Positions 50,710 through 61,632 are shown, counted from the stretch's first letter. The stretch: DNA of 64,000 nucleotides from Pelagibius sp. CAU 1746 (GCF_039839785.1 NZ_JBDOQT010000001.1:2604001-2668000), one strand, 5' to 3'. Notes: a model not told the origin generated them from the letters alone. Program-made: numbers and translations.

Positions 50710-51330
50710 TCACTCTTTCTTCTGGCCGATCTTCGATTCCTGGCCGGTCGCCAGGCGGCGGATGTTCTCATGGTGGCGCAGCCAGATCAGGACCGCCATA
50801 GCGCCGGTCATCTGGACCATTTGCAGGTCGCCGAGAATGAACCAGCTCAGCACAGGGGCGGCGGCGATGGAGACCAGGGAGGCGAGCGAGGAAAATCGAA
50901 AGACGACAGCGACCAGAAGCCAGAGGGCGCAGCAGGCGGCGCCGAGCCGCCAGTCGAGCGCGAGCAGCACGCCGAGGGCGGTGGCCATGCCTTTGCCGCC
51001 CTTGAAGCTGAGCCAGACCGGGAAGAGGTGGCCCAGCACCGCGCCGAAGGCGGCGGTGATGGCCATGTCCGGGCCCCAGAACTGGGCGATGAGCACGGCG
51101 GCCGCGCCCTTGCCGCCGTCGAGCAGCAGGGTGGCGGCGGCCAGGCCCTTGCGGCCGGTGCGCAGCACGTTGGTGGCGCCGATGTTGCCGGAGCCGATCT
51201 GGCGCACATCGCCCAGGCCGGCCAGCTTCGTCAGCACCAGCCCAAAGGGGATCGAGCCCAAGAGGTAGCCGCCGATCAGCGCGGCGGTGATGTAGGGCCA
51301 GGCGTATTCCCAGGAGATCGGATCGGGCAT
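50710..51330 (-). CDS. plsY: Glycerol-3-phosphate acyltransferase PlsY
   Basis: Inner-membrane enzyme that uses acyl-phosphate to acylate glycerol-3-phosphate in phospholipid synthesis. The 206-residue protein has about five membrane segments and the three PlsY motifs: [23 protein letters not shown] near residues 45-58, and [12 protein letters not shown] around 110. It lies 17 bases after the pyrC-like gene. PlsX is not in this window. Confidence 0.96.
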   Translation of the reverse strand: MPDPISWEYAWPYITAALIGGYLLGSIPFGLVLTKLAGLGDVRQIGSGNIGATNVLRTGRKGLAAATLLLDGGKGAAAVLIAQFWGPDMAITAAFGAVLGHLFPVWLSFKGGKGMATALGVLLALDWRLGAACCALWLLVAVVFRFSSLASLVSIAAAPVLSWFILGDLQMVQMTGAMAVLIWLRHHENIRRLATGQESKIGQKKE

Positions 51331-51347
51331 GTCGTTCCCCGGCGCCG

Positions 51348-52652
51348 TCAGGCCGCTTCGAAGAGGGCGCGGCCGTCGACCACGGTGCGGACGACGCGGC
51401 CCTGCACCGGCAGGCCCTCGAAGGGGCTGTTCTTGGATTTGCTCTCGAAGCTGTCGGGCTGGATCTTCCAGGAAAGATCCGGCTTGAAGATCAGCAGGTC
51501 AGCGGGCGCGCCCTTGGCCAGGCGGCCGGCGTCGAGCCCCAGGATTCCGGCGGGCTTCACCGTCAGGTGGGCGAGCAGGTCCAGCAGGCCGCATTTCTCC
51601 CAGTGGTAGAGCTGCAGGGACAGCGGCAGCAGGGTCTCCAGGCCGACGATGCCCGGCTCGGCGAGGCCGAAGGGCAGGCGCTTGGATTCCTGATCGTGCG
51701 GACTGTGGTCGCTGGCAATCGCGTCGATGGTGCCGTCGGCGATGCCCTCCAGGATGGCGATGCGGTCGTCCTCGCTGCGCAGCGGCGGCGAGACCTTGGC
51801 GAAGGTGCGGTACTCGCCCACGGCCAGCTCGTTGAGGGCGAAGTAGTGGGGGGCGGTATCGCAGGTGACGTCGAGGCCGCGGTCCTTGGCGCGGCGGATG
51901 GCCTCGACGCTCTCGGCGGTGGAGACGTGGGCGACGTGGTAGCGCCCGCCGGTCATCTCCACTAAGCGCAGGTCGCGCTCGATCATCATCACCTCGGCCA
52001 GCTTGGGAATGCCGGGCAGGCCGAGGCGTGTGGCCAGCTCTCCGCCGTTCATGGCACCGCCGGCCAGGCTCGGCTCCTCCGGGTGCTGCACGATCAAGAG
52101 GCCGAAGGTCTTGGCGTAGGCCAGGGCGCGGCGCATGACCTGGGCGTTCTCGACCGGCTTCAGCCCGTCGGTGAAGGCGACGGCGCCGTTCTCGGCCAGC
52201 AGGCCCATCTCGGTCAGTTCCTTGCCTTCCAGCTTCCGGGTCACGGCGGCGTAGGTGTAGACCTTCACGCCCTTCGCCTCGCGGGCGCGCCGCGCGATGA
52301 ACTCGACGCCGGCCACGTCGTCGATGACCGGCTCGGTGTTGGGCAGGCCGACCATGGAGGTGACGCCGCCGGCGGCGGCGGCGCGTCCGGCGGTAACCAT
52401 GGTCTCCTTGTGCTCCTCGCCGGGCTCGCGGATCTGCACGCGCATGTCGACCAGGCCCGGCGCCAGGCAGGCGCCGCCGCAGTCGACCCGCTGCGCGCCT
52501 TCCGGCAGGCCGTCCTTGAAGAGGCCGGGGCCGAGGTCGGTGATCTTGCCGTCCTCGGCCAGCAGGCCGCCGGGCGCGTCCAGGCCGCTGGCGGGATCCA
52601 GCAGGCGGGCGTTGACGTAGGCGGTGCGGTGCTTGGGTGGAAGGACGGTCAC
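51348..52652 (-). CDS. pyrC: Dihydroorotase-like protein lacking the HxH metal motif
   Basis: Type I dihydroorotase fold, 434 residues from a GTG at 52652, 10 bases after pyrB; the open frame upstream overlaps pyrB. Most active-site blocks remain: [26 protein letters not shown] and ASDHSPHD. The first metal motif, normally HVHLREPG, is RVQIREPG (R71, Q73), so two His ligands are lost. Such proteins beside pyrB are known as inactive PyrC' partners needed for aspartate transcarbamoylase assembly in Pseudomonas; the same may hold here, with an active PyrC elsewhere. Confidence 0.88.
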   Translation of the reverse strand: MTVLPPKHRTAYVNARLLDPASGLDAPGGLLAEDGKITDLGPGLFKDGLPEGAQRVDCGGACLAPGLVDMRVQIREPGEEHKETMVTAGRAAAAGGVTSMVGLPNTEPVIDDVAGVEFIARRAREAKGVKVYTYAAVTRKLEGKELTEMGLLAENGAVAFTDGLKPVENAQVMRRALAYAKTFGLLIVQHPEEPSLAGGAMNGGELATRLGLPGIPKLAEVMMIERDLRLVEMTGGRYHVAHVSTAESVEAIRRAKDRGLDVTCDTAPHYFALNELAVGEYRTFAKVSPPLRSEDDRIAILEGIADGTIDAIASDHSPHDQESKRLPFGLAEPGIVGLETLLPLSLQLYHWEKCGLLDLLAHLTVKPAGILGLDAGRLAKGAPADLLIFKPDLSWKIQPDSFESKSKNSPFEGLPVQGRVVRTVVDGRALFEAA

Positions 52653-52662
52653 GGGAGATATC

Positions 52663-53655
52663 TCATTGGGCAGCCTGTTCCTGCCGGCTGCGCGCTGCAT
52701 GCAGGTTGTGGTTCAGGGTCTCGAGGCAGGCCATGCGCACGGCGACGCCCATCTCCACCTGCTCGCGGATGACCGAGCGGTGGATGTCGTCGGCCAGTTC
52801 GCTGTCGATCTCGACGCCGCGGTTCATCGGTCCCGGATGCATGATCAGGGCATCGGGCTTGGCCGCTTGAAGCTTTTCCTGGTCGAGCCCGAAGAAGTGG
52901 AAGTACTCGCGGGTCGAGGGTACGTAGCTGCCCTGCATGCGCTCGGTCTGCAGGCGCAGCATCATGACGATGTCGCAGTCCTTCAGCCCCTTGCGCATGT
53001 CGGAGAAGGTCTCGACGCCCATGCGGTCGATCTGGCCGGGCATCAGCGTCGGCGGCGCGATGAGCCGCACCCTTGCGCCCAGGGTGGTCAGCAGGTGGAT
53101 GTTGGAGCGGGCGACCCGGCTGTGGGCGATGTCGCCGCAGATGGCGACCTGCAGCCCCTCGATGCCGCCCAGCCGGCGGCGGATGGTGAGGGCGTCGAGC
53201 AGGGCCTGGGTTGGGTGCTCGTGGCTGCCGTCGCCGCCGTTGATGACGGCGCAGTTCATCTTCTCGGCCAGCAGTTGCACGGCGCCGGAGTCCGGATGGC
53301 GCACCACCAGCACGTCGGGGTGCATGGCGTTCAGCGTCATGGCCGTGTCGATGAGCGTTTCGCCCTTCTTGATCGACGACCAAGCCACCGACATGTTGAT
53401 CACATCGGCGCTGAGCCGCTTCGCAGCCAGCTCGAAGGACGTCCGCGTTCTCGTTGAATTTTCGAAGAAAAGATTGATGACCGTGCGGCCGGTCAGGAGG
53501 TCTTTCTTCTTGTCGGCGCCGCGGTTGAGGGCGACATAGCCGTCCGAGAGGTCGAGAAGAAAGAGGATTTCGCTGGCCGTCAGCCCCTCGATGCCGAGGA
53601 GGTGACGGTGCCGGTAGCCCTCGTAAGAGGCCGTGGTGCCGTGGGTCGAAGTCAT
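52663..53655 (-). CDS. pyrB: Aspartate carbamoyltransferase catalytic subunit
   Basis: Joins carbamoyl phosphate and aspartate in pyrimidine synthesis. The 330-residue protein has the carbamoyl-phosphate loop [13 protein letters not shown] near residue 65, then [16 protein letters not shown] and [11 protein letters not shown]. The N-terminal ~20 residues exceed the E. coli form, as in class A ATCases that pair with a dihydroorotase-like subunit. No pyrI is present, which fits the pyrB-pyrC' complex model. Confidence 0.96.
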   Translation of the reverse strand: MTSTHGTTASYEGYRHRHLLGIEGLTASEILFLLDLSDGYVALNRGADKKKDLLTGRTVINLFFENSTRTRTSFELAAKRLSADVINMSVAWSSIKKGETLIDTAMTLNAMHPDVLVVRHPDSGAVQLLAEKMNCAVINGGDGSHEHPTQALLDALTIRRRLGGIEGLQVAICGDIAHSRVARSNIHLLTTLGARVRLIAPPTLMPGQIDRMGVETFSDMRKGLKDCDIVMMLRLQTERMQGSYVPSTREYFHFFGLDQEKLQAAKPDALIMHPGPMNRGVEIDSELADDIHRSVIREQVEMGVAVRMACLETLNHNLHAARSRQEQAAQ

Positions 53656-53737
53656 TAAAGCCGTGTTATGACACCGCCCTTGCCCGGCGGCAAGCGGCAG
53701 TGTTCCACCGCCGGGGCAAGGACTGCGAATGAGTTGC

Positions 53738-54955
53738 CTAAATGATGCCTTTTCCGCGCAATTGGGCGCGTTCCTGCGGGCTCAAGCCGAGCAGTTCTTC
53801 CAGCACCGCGTCGCTGTCCTGTCCGGCGCGCGGCGGGGCGAATCGGTATTCCACAGGGGTCTCGGAGAACTTGATCGGGTTGCCGATGAGATCGACCTTG
53901 CCGTTCTTGCTGCCGCGGTAGGGCATGGAGATCTTCATGTCGCGGGCCAGCACCTGGGGATCGGCAAATACCTGGTCCAGGGTGTTCACGGGGCCGGCCG
54001 GCACGGAAAGTTCGGCGAGGCCGTCGACCCAGTGTTTCTGGGTCATCCGTCGGGTGATCTCAGGCAGGATTTCATAGAGGGCTTCACGATTGCGCACGCG
54101 GTCGGCGTTGGTCTTGAAGCGCGGATCCTGAGCCAGTTCCGGGCAGTCGGCGAAAGTGCAGAAGCGTTCGAACTGGCCGTCGTTGCCCACCGCCAGGATG
54201 AAGTAACCGTCGGCGCAGGGCATCACCTTATAAGGGACGATGTTGGGGTGCTCACTGCCTTGGCGCTTGGGCACTTCGCCGGAGGTCAGGTAGTTGAGCC
54301 CTTCGTAGGTCAGCCAGGCCACCTGGCTGTCGAGCAGCCCGAGGTCGATGTGCTGGCCCAGCCCCGTCATGCCGCGGTAGTGCAATGCCGCCAGGATGGC
54401 GCTGACCGCGTACATGCCGCACATGATATCGGCGATGCCGACGCCGACCTTCACCGGCTCGCCCTCGGGCTCCCCGGTCAGGCTCATGATGCCGCCCATG
54501 CCCTGGGCCAGGTAGTCGTAACCGGCGCGCGGAGCGTAGGGGCCGGTCTGGCCGAATCCGGTGATCGAACAGTAGATCAGCCCCGGATAGCGGTCCTTCA
54601 GGTCGTCGTAGCCCAGGCCGTACTTGGCGAGGCCCCCGACCTTGAAATTCTCCACCATGATGTCGCAGAAGCCGATGAGGTCACGGGCCAGTTCCTGCCC
54701 CTCGGGCTTGGAGATATCGATGGCGACCGAGCGCTTGTTGCGGTTGGCGGAGAGAAAATAGGCGCTCTCCGTCGTATCCTCGCCTTCCGGGCTCTGAACG
54801 AAGGGCGGTCCCCACTTGCGCGTGTCGTCCCCCTGGCCGGGGCGTTCGATCTTGATCACTTCGGCGCCGAGATCGCCCAGAAGCTGGGTTGCGGTCGGGC
54901 CGGCCAGGATGCGCGTCAGGTCGAAGATCCTGAGGCCGGAAAGCGGAGCGGTCAT
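53738..54955 (-). CDS. Class III (CaiB/BaiF family) CoA-transferase
   Basis: Family III CoA-transferase of 405 residues that moves CoA between carboxylic acids. Signatures include [35 protein letters not shown] at the start (given here only as the family opening), the likely catalytic Asp in [16 protein letters not shown], and [13 protein letters not shown]. Substrates cannot be told apart from sequence: succinyl-CoA to glutarate, mesaconate or formate types are all possible. It lies between an AEC transporter and pyrB on the same strand. Confidence 0.92.
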   Translation of the reverse strand: MTAPLSGLRIFDLTRILAGPTATQLLGDLGAEVIKIERPGQGDDTRKWGPPFVQSPEGEDTTESAYFLSANRNKRSVAIDISKPEGQELARDLIGFCDIMVENFKVGGLAKYGLGYDDLKDRYPGLIYCSITGFGQTGPYAPRAGYDYLAQGMGGIMSLTGEPEGEPVKVGVGIADIMCGMYAVSAILAALHYRGMTGLGQHIDLGLLDSQVAWLTYEGLNYLTSGEVPKRQGSEHPNIVPYKVMPCADGYFILAVGNDGQFERFCTFADCPELAQDPRFKTNADRVRNREALYEILPEITRRMTQKHWVDGLAELSVPAGPVNTLDQVFADPQVLARDMKISMPYRGSKNGKVDLIGNPIKFSETPVEYRFAPPRAGQDSDAVLEELLGLSPQERAQLRGKGII

Positions 54956-55075
54956 CGGGTAAGTATCCCCTGCGGCGGTATCGGTTGCCTGGGTTTTGCC
55001 GATCCAAGCTCAGGCGGTCAAGTGCTGCCGCTGCAGGGCTGCCTCTCGCGTGGCAGCCCGAGGCGTGGGCAGGCG

Positions 55076-56014
55076 TCAGAAGAGGAAGAGCACCAGCAAG
55101 GGCAACGTGAGCGCGGCCACCAGGGTTTGCACGGTAAGGATGTTGGCGACCAGGGAGGGCGCCCCGCCCATCAGGCGTGCCAGGATGTAGGAGGAGGTGG
55201 CGGCGGGCAGGGCGTTGAAGATGACGGCGACCGTCAGCGGCAGGCCGTGGACCCCGAGCAGCAGGCAGAAGCCGGCGGTGAGCAGGGGCAGGCCCGCCAG
55301 CTTCAGCGCGACGGCGGAGACCACCCAGCCGCCGCTGGTCCGGGCGGCGCCGAAGTCGAGGCCGGCGCCGACCGCCAGCAGGGCCATGGGCAGGGCCGCG
55401 CGGGCGAGGATGGTGAGGGTCTCGCCGGCCACTGGCGGCAGGCCGAGGCCGCTGAGGTTCAGTGCCAGGCCCAGCAGGCAGGCGAGGATCAGGGGGTTGC
55501 TCACCAGGGCCTTCACCAGGCCCGGCCCCGACCCCGCAGTCCCCACTCCCGCAGTCCCTGGGGCGCGGTCGCCGAAGCGCAGCAGGGCGGCGATGCTGAC
55601 CACGTTCACCGTCGGCACCACAACGGCGACGATGAGGGCGGCGATGGCGAGGCCGGGCTCGCCGTAGAGGGCGAAGGGGATGGAGAGGCCGATGTAGGTG
55701 TTGGGCCGGATCGAGGTCTGCAGCACCGCGGTGACGGCCGGGCCGTTCTTGCGGGTGACGAGCTGGAAGGCGACCAGCAGGGCGGACATGGCGGCGATGG
55801 CCAGGATCACGGCGCCGGCCATGGCGGCGGCCGGCAGGGCCGAGAAGTCGGCGCGGGCCAGGGTGGTAGCGAGCAGGGCCGGCAGCAGGAAGAGGTAGGT
55901 GAGGCGTTCGGCCGGTTCCCAGAAGCCGGCGGGAAGCCAGCCGCGGCGGCGGATGACGTAGCCCAGCAGGATCAGCAGGAAGACCGGCAGGACGGCGGTG
56001 GCGAGGGCCTGCAT
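55076..56014 (-). CDS. AEC family transporter
   Basis: Inner-membrane carrier of 312 residues of the auxin efflux carrier/malonate transporter family. About ten hydrophobic segments are visible in two five-helix halves, separated by a Gly/Ala-rich loop near 150-165. NTYIGLSIPFALYGEPG and NALPAATSSYILA are conserved family stretches. The substrate is unknown, and the neighbouring CoA-transferase suggests but does not prove an organic acid. It starts 6 bases after ruvX. Confidence 0.9.
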   Translation of the reverse strand: MQALATAVLPVFLLILLGYVIRRRGWLPAGFWEPAERLTYLFLLPALLATTLARADFSALPAAAMAGAVILAIAAMSALLVAFQLVTRKNGPAVTAVLQTSIRPNTYIGLSIPFALYGEPGLAIAALIVAVVVPTVNVVSIAALLRFGDRAPGTAGVGTAGSGPGLVKALVSNPLILACLLGLALNLSGLGLPPVAGETLTILARAALPMALLAVGAGLDFGAARTSGGWVVSAVALKLAGLPLLTAGFCLLLGVHGLPLTVAVIFNALPAATSSYILARLMGGAPSLVANILTVQTLVAALTLPLLVLFLF

Positions 56015-56020
56015 CGGGGC

Positions 56021-56500
56021 CTAGCCCTGCCGCTGCCGCGAAATGGCGTCGAGGGCGCCCTGCAGGATGTAGGCAGCGGCCATCTTGTCGACGACCTCGC
56101 CGCGGCGCTTGCGGGTCATGTCGGCCTCGTCCACCAGGAAGCGCTCGACGGCGGCGGTGGAGAGGCGCTCGTCCCAGAAGGCCATGGGCTGGGTGAAGCC
56201 GGCCTTCTCCGCCAGGTTGCGGGCCAGGGCGCGCACCGACTGGCAGCGCGGCCCCTCGGTGCCGTCCATGTTCACCGGCAGGCCGATGACCAGGCCGCCG
56301 ACCCTGTAATCCTTGCAGACCGCCGCCAGGCGTTCGGCGTCCTGGGTGAACTTGCCGCGTTTGATGGTCTCAAGGGGGGAGGCCACCCTGAGCGCCGAAT
56401 CGGAGATCGCCAGCCCGATGGTTTTGGTCCCGGGATCGAGCCCCAGCAGGCGCTCGCCCGGCGCCAGGCGCGCGGCCAGATCTGTGACGGCAAGGTCCAT
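56021..56500 (-). CDS. ruvX: Putative pre-16S rRNA nuclease / Holliday junction resolvase RuvX
   Basis: YqgF/RuvX RNase H-like protein of 159 residues; E. coli YqgF is tied to 16S rRNA 5' maturation and mycobacterial RuvX to Holliday junction cutting. Catalytic Asp in GLDPGTKTIGLAISD (about 20), Glu/Asp in PMAFWDERLSTAAVER, and the Asp in EVVDKMAAAYIL are present. It is divergent from gatC across 187 bases, a common arrangement in alphaproteobacteria. Confidence 0.94.
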   Translation of the reverse strand: MDLAVTDLAARLAPGERLLGLDPGTKTIGLAISDSALRVASPLETIKRGKFTQDAERLAAVCKDYRVGGLVIGLPVNMDGTEGPRCQSVRALARNLAEKAGFTQPMAFWDERLSTAAVERFLVDEADMTRKRRGEVVDKMAAAYILQGALDAISRQRQG

Positions 56501-56687
56501 CGAGCGCGCAATCCTCTTTCGGCCCGGATCAGGAAAAACAACCCCTTATAGGCAGCCCCCGGCCGGGCGGCAAGGAGCCCCAATCTTGCGGCTTCCGGGG
56601 GCCGGTGCTAGGTTCCGGCGGTTTTTGATCGCTCCGGCGACCGCAGCGGCGGGGCGGAGCACTTTCCGGAAATGAGGGTTGAGGCCG

Positions 56688-56975
56688 ATGTCGGTCGACA
56701 AGGAAACTGTCGCGAAAATCGCGAGACTGGCGCGCGTTCGCGTCGACGAGAGTCACAAGGAGCCGCTGGCCAAGGAATTGTCCAACATCCTGGGCTGGAT
56801 CGAGCAGCTTTCCGAGCTGGACACCGAGGGCGTGGAGCCCATGACCTCCGTGGTTTCCATGAAGCTGCCGCTGCGCGACGACGAGGTGACCGACGGCGGC
56901 TATCCGGACCGGGTGACGGCCAATGCGCCAGAGGGCGCCCACGGCTTCTACGCCGTGCCGAAGGTGGTGGAATAA
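56688..56975 (+). CDS. gatC: Asp/Glu-tRNA amidotransferase subunit GatC
   Basis: Small subunit that clamps GatA and GatB in the amidotransferase converting Asp-tRNA(Asn) and/or Glu-tRNA(Gln) to Asn- and Gln-tRNA. The ATG at 56688 gives 95 residues beginning [18 protein letters not shown], with [20 protein letters not shown] and LRDDEVTDG. An earlier in-frame ATG at 56679 lacks a good ribosome binding site. Its TAA stop overlaps the gatA ATG by one base. Confidence 0.96.
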   Translation: MSVDKETVAKIARLARVRVDESHKEPLAKELSNILGWIEQLSELDTEGVEPMTSVVSMKLPLRDDEVTDGGYPDRVTANAPEGAHGFYAVPKVVE

Positions 56976-58453
56976 TGAGCGACCTGACCAACCTCACCCT
57001 CGCCGAGGCGCGCGACCTGCTGGCCAAGGGCGAGGCCTCCTCCAAGGAGCTGACCGAGGCCCATATCGCAGCGGTCGAGGCGGCGCGCTCGCTCAACGCC
57101 TTCATCACCGAGACGCCGGAAAAGGCGCTGCAGATGGCCGAGGCCTCGGACAAGCGGCGCAAGGCGGGCGAGGCGGGCGTCCTGGAAGGTTTGCCCATCG
57201 GCATGAAGGACCTGTTCTGCACCGAGGGCGTGCTGACCACCGCCGCCTCCCACATCCTGGACGGCTTCCACCCGACCTACGAGTCGACGGTGAGCCAGAA
57301 CATGTGGGACGCGGGCGCGGTGCTGCTGGGCAAGACCAATCTGGACGAGTTCGCCATGGGCTCCTCCAACATGACCAGCCACTACGGCGGCGTGGAGAAC
57401 CCTTGGCGCAAATCCGGCGACAACCGTCCGCTGGTGCCCGGCGGCTCCTCCGGCGGCTCGGCTGCCGCCGTTGCGGCGCGCTGTGCGCTGGGCGCCACGG
57501 GCACGGACACCGGCGGTTCGATCCGTCAGCCGGCGGCCTTCTGCGGCATCGTCGGCATGAAGCCGACCTACGGGCGCTGCTCGCGCTGGGGCATCGTCGC
57601 CTTCGCGTCCTCGCTCGACCAGGCGGGACCCATGGGGCGCACGGTGCGCGACACGGCGATCATGCTGGAGGCCATGGCCGGCTACGACGCCAAGGACTCG
57701 ACCTCTGTCAATGCGCCGGTGCCGAACTACGAGGCGGCACTGACCGGCGACATCAAGGGCATGAAGATCGGCATTCCCAAGGAGTACCGGATCGACGGCA
57801 TGCCCGCGGAGATCGACCAACTGTGGCTGCAGGGCATTAAGTGGCTGGAAGAGGCCGGTGCCGAGGTCGTGGAAATCTCGCTGCCGCATACGCACTATGC
57901 GCTGCCGACCTACTATATCATCGCGCCGGCGGAGGCGTCCTCCAACCTGGCGCGCTACGACGGCGTGCGCTACGGCCTGCGCGAAGGCGCCGACGGCAGC
58001 CTGGACGAGATGTACGAGGCGACCCGCGGCAAGGGCTTCGGGATGGAGGTGCAGCGCCGCATCCTGATCGGTACCTACGTGCTGTCGGCCGGTTACTACG
58101 ACGCCTACTACAACAAAGCGCGCAGGGTGCGCAGCCTGATCGCGCGGGACTTCGCCCAGGCCTATGAAAAGGTCGACGCGATCCTGACGCCGACGGCACC
58201 TTCGGCGGCCTTCGGCATGGGCGACAAGATGGACGATCCCATCGCCATGTACCTGAACGACGTCTTCACCGTGCCGGCCTCGCTGGCGGGGCTGCCGGGG
58301 ATCTCGATCCCGGCGGGCCTCTCCCAGGACGGTCTGCCGCTGGGTCTGCAACTGCTGGGCAAGGCCTTCGACGAGGAGACGGTGTTCAAGGTGGGCGGTG
58401 TGCTGGAAGAGGCGGCGGGCTTCGACGCGACGCCGGCCTTCCTGGCGGCATAG
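56975..58453 (+). CDS. gatA: Asp/Glu-tRNA amidotransferase subunit GatA
   Basis: Amidase subunit that releases ammonia from Gln for tRNA amidation. The 492-residue protein has the amidase-signature triad: Lys78 (GMKD), cis-Ser158 ([10 protein letters not shown]) and nucleophile Ser182 ([11 protein letters not shown]), with the same 24-residue Ser spacing as characterised GatA. The frame is open further upstream through gatC, but the ATG at 56975 is the genuine start. A GNAT gene separates it from gatB. Confidence 0.97.
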   Translation: MSDLTNLTLAEARDLLAKGEASSKELTEAHIAAVEAARSLNAFITETPEKALQMAEASDKRRKAGEAGVLEGLPIGMKDLFCTEGVLTTAASHILDGFHPTYESTVSQNMWDAGAVLLGKTNLDEFAMGSSNMTSHYGGVENPWRKSGDNRPLVPGGSSGGSAAAVAARCALGATGTDTGGSIRQPAAFCGIVGMKPTYGRCSRWGIVAFASSLDQAGPMGRTVRDTAIMLEAMAGYDAKDSTSVNAPVPNYEAALTGDIKGMKIGIPKEYRIDGMPAEIDQLWLQGIKWLEEAGAEVVEISLPHTHYALPTYYIIAPAEASSNLARYDGVRYGLREGADGSLDEMYEATRGKGFGMEVQRRILIGTYVLSAGYYDAYYNKARRVRSLIARDFAQAYEKVDAILTPTAPSAAFGMGDKMDDPIAMYLNDVFTVPASLAGLPGISIPAGLSQDGLPLGLQLLGKAFDEETVFKVGGVLEEAAGFDATPAFLAA

Positions 58454-58457
58454 GTCA

Positions 58458-58928
58458 ATGGCGGCGGGCGCAGCCATCGCGGGTCTTGAGGTCCGGCTGG
58501 CCGAGCCGGCGGACTTCGACGACCTGCTGCAGCTCTTCGAGCGCTTCTATCGCGAGGAGGGCTTCGAGGCCGCGATCGGCGGCTTGGCGAAGAACCTGCG
58601 CCAGATTCTGTCGCGCGACGACACCGCCGCCCTGGTGGCGCGGATCGAGGGAAAGGCGGCGGGCGCCGCGGCGATGAGCAGCGCCTTCGGCCTGGAGGCA
58701 GGGTTCTACGCGGAGCTGGAGGACCTCTTCGTCGATCCGGCCTGGCGCGGCCGGGGCGTCGCCTCGGCGCTGGTCGAGGCCGCGGCGTCCTGGGCCAGGG
58801 CCCGGGGCTGCCGAGACCTGGAGATCGTGCTGACGCCGCATGCCCAGGCCAAGGACGACCTGGCGCCTTGGTACGAGGCGCGGGGATTCGTGAGTACCGG
58901 ACGGATTATTTACGAGCGGGCTCTTTAA
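58458..58928 (+). CDS. GNAT family N-acetyltransferase
   Basis: Acetyltransferase of 156 residues inserted between gatA and gatB. The GNAT fold is shown by LRLAEPADFDDLLQLFERFYREE-type opening helices and the acetyl-CoA loop motif LFVDPAWRGRGVASALV near residues 95-111, followed by WYEARGF. It starts 4 bases after gatA and ends 24 bases before gatB, so it is almost certainly in the same transcript. Its substrate is unknown; it may be a passenger or modify an amino acid or protein. Confidence 0.9.
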   Translation: MAAGAAIAGLEVRLAEPADFDDLLQLFERFYREEGFEAAIGGLAKNLRQILSRDDTAALVARIEGKAAGAAAMSSAFGLEAGFYAELEDLFVDPAWRGRGVASALVEAAASWARARGCRDLEIVLTPHAQAKDDLAPWYEARGFVSTGRIIYERAL

Positions 58929-58952
58929 GGAGCCGGTTGCGGAGAAGAGAAG

Positions 58953-60404
58953 ATGGCAACGACGATCAAAGGCAAGACGGGCGAGTGGGAGATGGTGATC
59001 GGGCTGGAGGTCCATGCCCAGGTGATCTCCAAGTCGAAGCTGTTCTCGGGGGCCTCCACGGCCTTCGGGGCGGACCCCAACAGCCAAGTCTCCCTGGTCG
59101 ACGCGGCCATGCCGGGGATGCTGCCGGTGCTGAACAAGTACGTGGTCGAGCAGGCGGTGCGCACCGGTCTGGGCCTGAAGGCGCAGATCAACCTCACCTC
59201 GGTCTTCGAGCGTAAGAACTATTTCTATGCCGATTTGCCCCAGGGGTATCAGATCTCGCAGTACCTGCACCCCATCGTCGGTGAAGGCACCATCGTTCTG
59301 GACCTGGAGGACGGCGAGACCCGCGAGGTGGGCATCGAGCGGCTGCACTTGGAGCAGGACGCCGGCAAGTCGATCCACGACCAGCACCCGACGCAATCCT
59401 ACATCGATCTGAATCGGTCTGGGGTGGCGCTGATGGAGATCGTCTCCAAGCCGGACATGCGTTCGGCGGAGGAGGCGGGCGCCTATCTGCGCAAGCTGCG
59501 CACCATCCTGCGCTACCTCGGCACCTGCGACGGCAACATGGACGAGGGCTCGATGCGCGCCGACGTGAACCTTTCGATGCGCCGCCCGGGCGAGCCGATG
59601 GGCACGCGCACGGAAACCAAGAACGTCAACTCCATCCGCTTCGTGCAGCAGGCCATAGAACAGGAGGCCAGGCGGCAGATCGACGTTCTGGAGGCCGGCG
59701 GCGAGATCGTGCAGGAAACGCGCCTCTTCGACGGCATGACCGGGAAGTCGCGCTCCATGCGCTCCAAGGAAGAAGCGCACGACTACCGCTACTTCCCCGA
59801 TCCCGACCTGCTGCCGCTGGAGTTGGACCCTGATTGGGTTGAGAACATCAAGGGCAGCCTGCCGGAACTGCCGGACGAGAAGAAGGCGCGCTTCGTGAAG
59901 GACTTCGGCCTGCCGGTCTATGACGCCGGGGTGCTGGTCGCCGACCGCGACACCGCAGCCTTCTACGAGACGGTGGCCGAGGGGCGCGACCCGAAGCTGG
60001 CGGCCAACTGGGTCATCGGCGATTACTTCGGCGCCCTCAACAAGAGCGGCGCCGATCTGGAAAGCGCGCCGGTCGACGCCAAGAAGCTGGGCGGCCTGCT
60101 GGACCTCATCGCCGACGGCACGATCTCCGGGCGCATCGCCAAGGAAGTCTTCGAGGAGATGTGGGACAGCGGCCAGGAGGCCGGGGCCATCGTCGAGGCC
60201 AAGGGTCTGAGGCAGATCAGCGACTCTTCGGAGATCGAAGCACTGGTAGACGAGATCATCGCCGGCAACCCTGGTCAAGTCGAACAGTTCAAGGGCGGCA
60301 ACGAGAAGATCCTCGGCTGGTTCGTCGGCCAGGTGATGAAGGCCACCCAGGGCAAGGCCAACCCGGGGATGGTCAACAAGGTGCTGCGCGAGAAGCTGGG
60401 CTGA
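58953..60404 (+). CDS. gatB: Asp/Glu-tRNA amidotransferase subunit GatB
   Basis: tRNA-binding and kinase subunit that activates the misacylated amino acid and receives ammonia from GatA. The 483-residue product opens [20 protein letters not shown] and contains [22 protein letters not shown] and [14 protein letters not shown], then [10 protein letters not shown], with a C-terminal YqeY-like tail domain (about 335-480). GAGAAGAG precedes the ATG. It ends 21 bases from the convergent DUF2336 gene. Confidence 0.97.
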   Translation: MATTIKGKTGEWEMVIGLEVHAQVISKSKLFSGASTAFGADPNSQVSLVDAAMPGMLPVLNKYVVEQAVRTGLGLKAQINLTSVFERKNYFYADLPQGYQISQYLHPIVGEGTIVLDLEDGETREVGIERLHLEQDAGKSIHDQHPTQSYIDLNRSGVALMEIVSKPDMRSAEEAGAYLRKLRTILRYLGTCDGNMDEGSMRADVNLSMRRPGEPMGTRTETKNVNSIRFVQQAIEQEARRQIDVLEAGGEIVQETRLFDGMTGKSRSMRSKEEAHDYRYFPDPDLLPLELDPDWVENIKGSLPELPDEKKARFVKDFGLPVYDAGVLVADRDTAAFYETVAEGRDPKLAANWVIGDYFGALNKSGADLESAPVDAKKLGGLLDLIADGTISGRIAKEVFEEMWDSGQEAGAIVEAKGLRQISDSSEIEALVDEIIAGNPGQVEQFKGGNEKILGWFVGQVMKATQGKANPGMVNKVLREKLG

Positions 60405-60425
60405 GGCCCGGTCGACCGGACAGGC

Positions 60426-61607
60426 TTACCCCAGCAGGGCGTCGGGATTGTCGGCTTTGAGGCGGCTCAACTGGTAGATCACGCTCTCGAGGCTGTCAGG
60501 GCTGATCTGGCGATAGGCGTGCACCAGGTTAGAGATGATGCGCTGTTCCATTTCGGCCTGCGGCCCGGTGTGGCCGGCGTGCCGCCGTTCCAGTACCTCC
60601 TCGAGCATGATCTGAAAGGCCGGCTGTAGTTGCGCCGGCAGCCGCGTGCGTGCGTAGAGGCTGTTGAGCGCCGGCGTGCCGGCCTTGCGAAGAGCATTCT
60701 GCGCATTGGCGCTGGGGACGCGGGCAAGGGCCGCCATGCCGGCGCCAAAAAACTCCAGCAAACCCGCTGAGAGCGCCCGCAGCAGCAAGGTCGGCGTCAA
60801 GCCCTTGGTTCGGGCCAGGCGGGAGACAGCAGTATCGATCTCCCGGCCGCCTTTCAGTGCCGCCAGACTCTGCAAGAGGGCGCGCTCGCGACCGTGCTGG
60901 CCGAGTTGCTCGACCAGGGCAGGAGGTAGGGCGTGCTTCTGAATGATCCTGGCCTGAAGCGCCTTGGACACAAGGCAGACCAGACGCTCTTTGACGGGGA
61001 AGGGAAGCACAGGACGTTCGACCATCAGCTCCTGGATGGCGCCGTCGCCGCCGAAGGCATCGAGGAGGCTGCGGTATGACACATCGGAGATTTCGGCGCT
61101 GTCGTTGGCCAGCAGGATCTCTATGACGCTCTTCTGGCCGGTATCGATGAGTGCACCGGAGACCGCCTCGCTGAGCGCGTCGCGCCCGGCAATGGCGCGC
61201 TGTTTGGCGGGGTCGCCGTCAGAGATAATGGAGAGGAGATCTTCATCGGTGAGAACCGGAGAACTCTGAAGGATCGGAACGGCCACCGCCTCCACGTCCC
61301 GCGCCAGGCGCAGGGCGATTTCGCGGGGCAAGAGGGGGCTGGACTTGATGTGCTCGGCCAGAGTGCGCCGCACCTCGACTTCGGTGTCGCGGATGAGTGT
61401 CTTCAGAACCTCAAGCGCGACTGCTTTTTCCTCCGCCGTCAGCCCGCCTTTGGCCATGGCCTTGCCCAGGCCGGCAGCCAGTTGGGGCCGGCAAGTGCCC
61501 CAGCGGGCATAGACCAACTCTCCGCGCCCGCGGGGGGCGGCTGCGGGTTCATCGCGCTTCTTGATCTGAGGCGCAGCGCTTGCGAGAGACATCTTTGTAT
61601 CGGCCAA
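60426..61607 (-). CDS. DUF2336 domain protein
   Basis: Cytosolic protein of 393 residues dominated by short alpha-helical units (HEAT-like), matching DUF2336, an alphaproteobacterial family without assigned function. The N-terminal ~30 residues are Lys/Arg/Ala-rich and probably disordered. The conserved helical repeat region covers about 50-380, with RDTEVEVRRTLAEHI and VPILQSSPVLTDEDLL as clear units. It sits behind a strikingly AT-rich spacer and shares strand and direction with the upstream cupin gene. Confidence 0.85.
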   Translation of the reverse strand: MADTKMSLASAAPQIKKRDEPAAAPRGRGELVYARWGTCRPQLAAGLGKAMAKGGLTAEEKAVALEVLKTLIRDTEVEVRRTLAEHIKSSPLLPREIALRLARDVEAVAVPILQSSPVLTDEDLLSIISDGDPAKQRAIAGRDALSEAVSGALIDTGQKSVIEILLANDSAEISDVSYRSLLDAFGGDGAIQELMVERPVLPFPVKERLVCLVSKALQARIIQKHALPPALVEQLGQHGRERALLQSLAALKGGREIDTAVSRLARTKGLTPTLLLRALSAGLLEFFGAGMAALARVPSANAQNALRKAGTPALNSLYARTRLPAQLQPAFQIMLEEVLERRHAGHTGPQAEMEQRIISNLVHAYRQISPDSLESVIYQLSRLKADNPDALLG

Positions 61608-61632
61608 GGAAGGTTTATCAATGATGAAATGA

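Noticed and set aside
49534-51609. 691-residue open frame on the plus strand
   Set aside because: Antisense to dprA, plsY and part of the pyrC-like gene; composition is typical of a reverse-strand shadow.
53729-56551. 940-residue open frame on the plus strand
   Set aside because: It is antisense to three well-supported genes (CoA-transferase, AEC transporter, ruvX) and has low-complexity Gly/Gln/Asp-rich composition typical of shadow frames.
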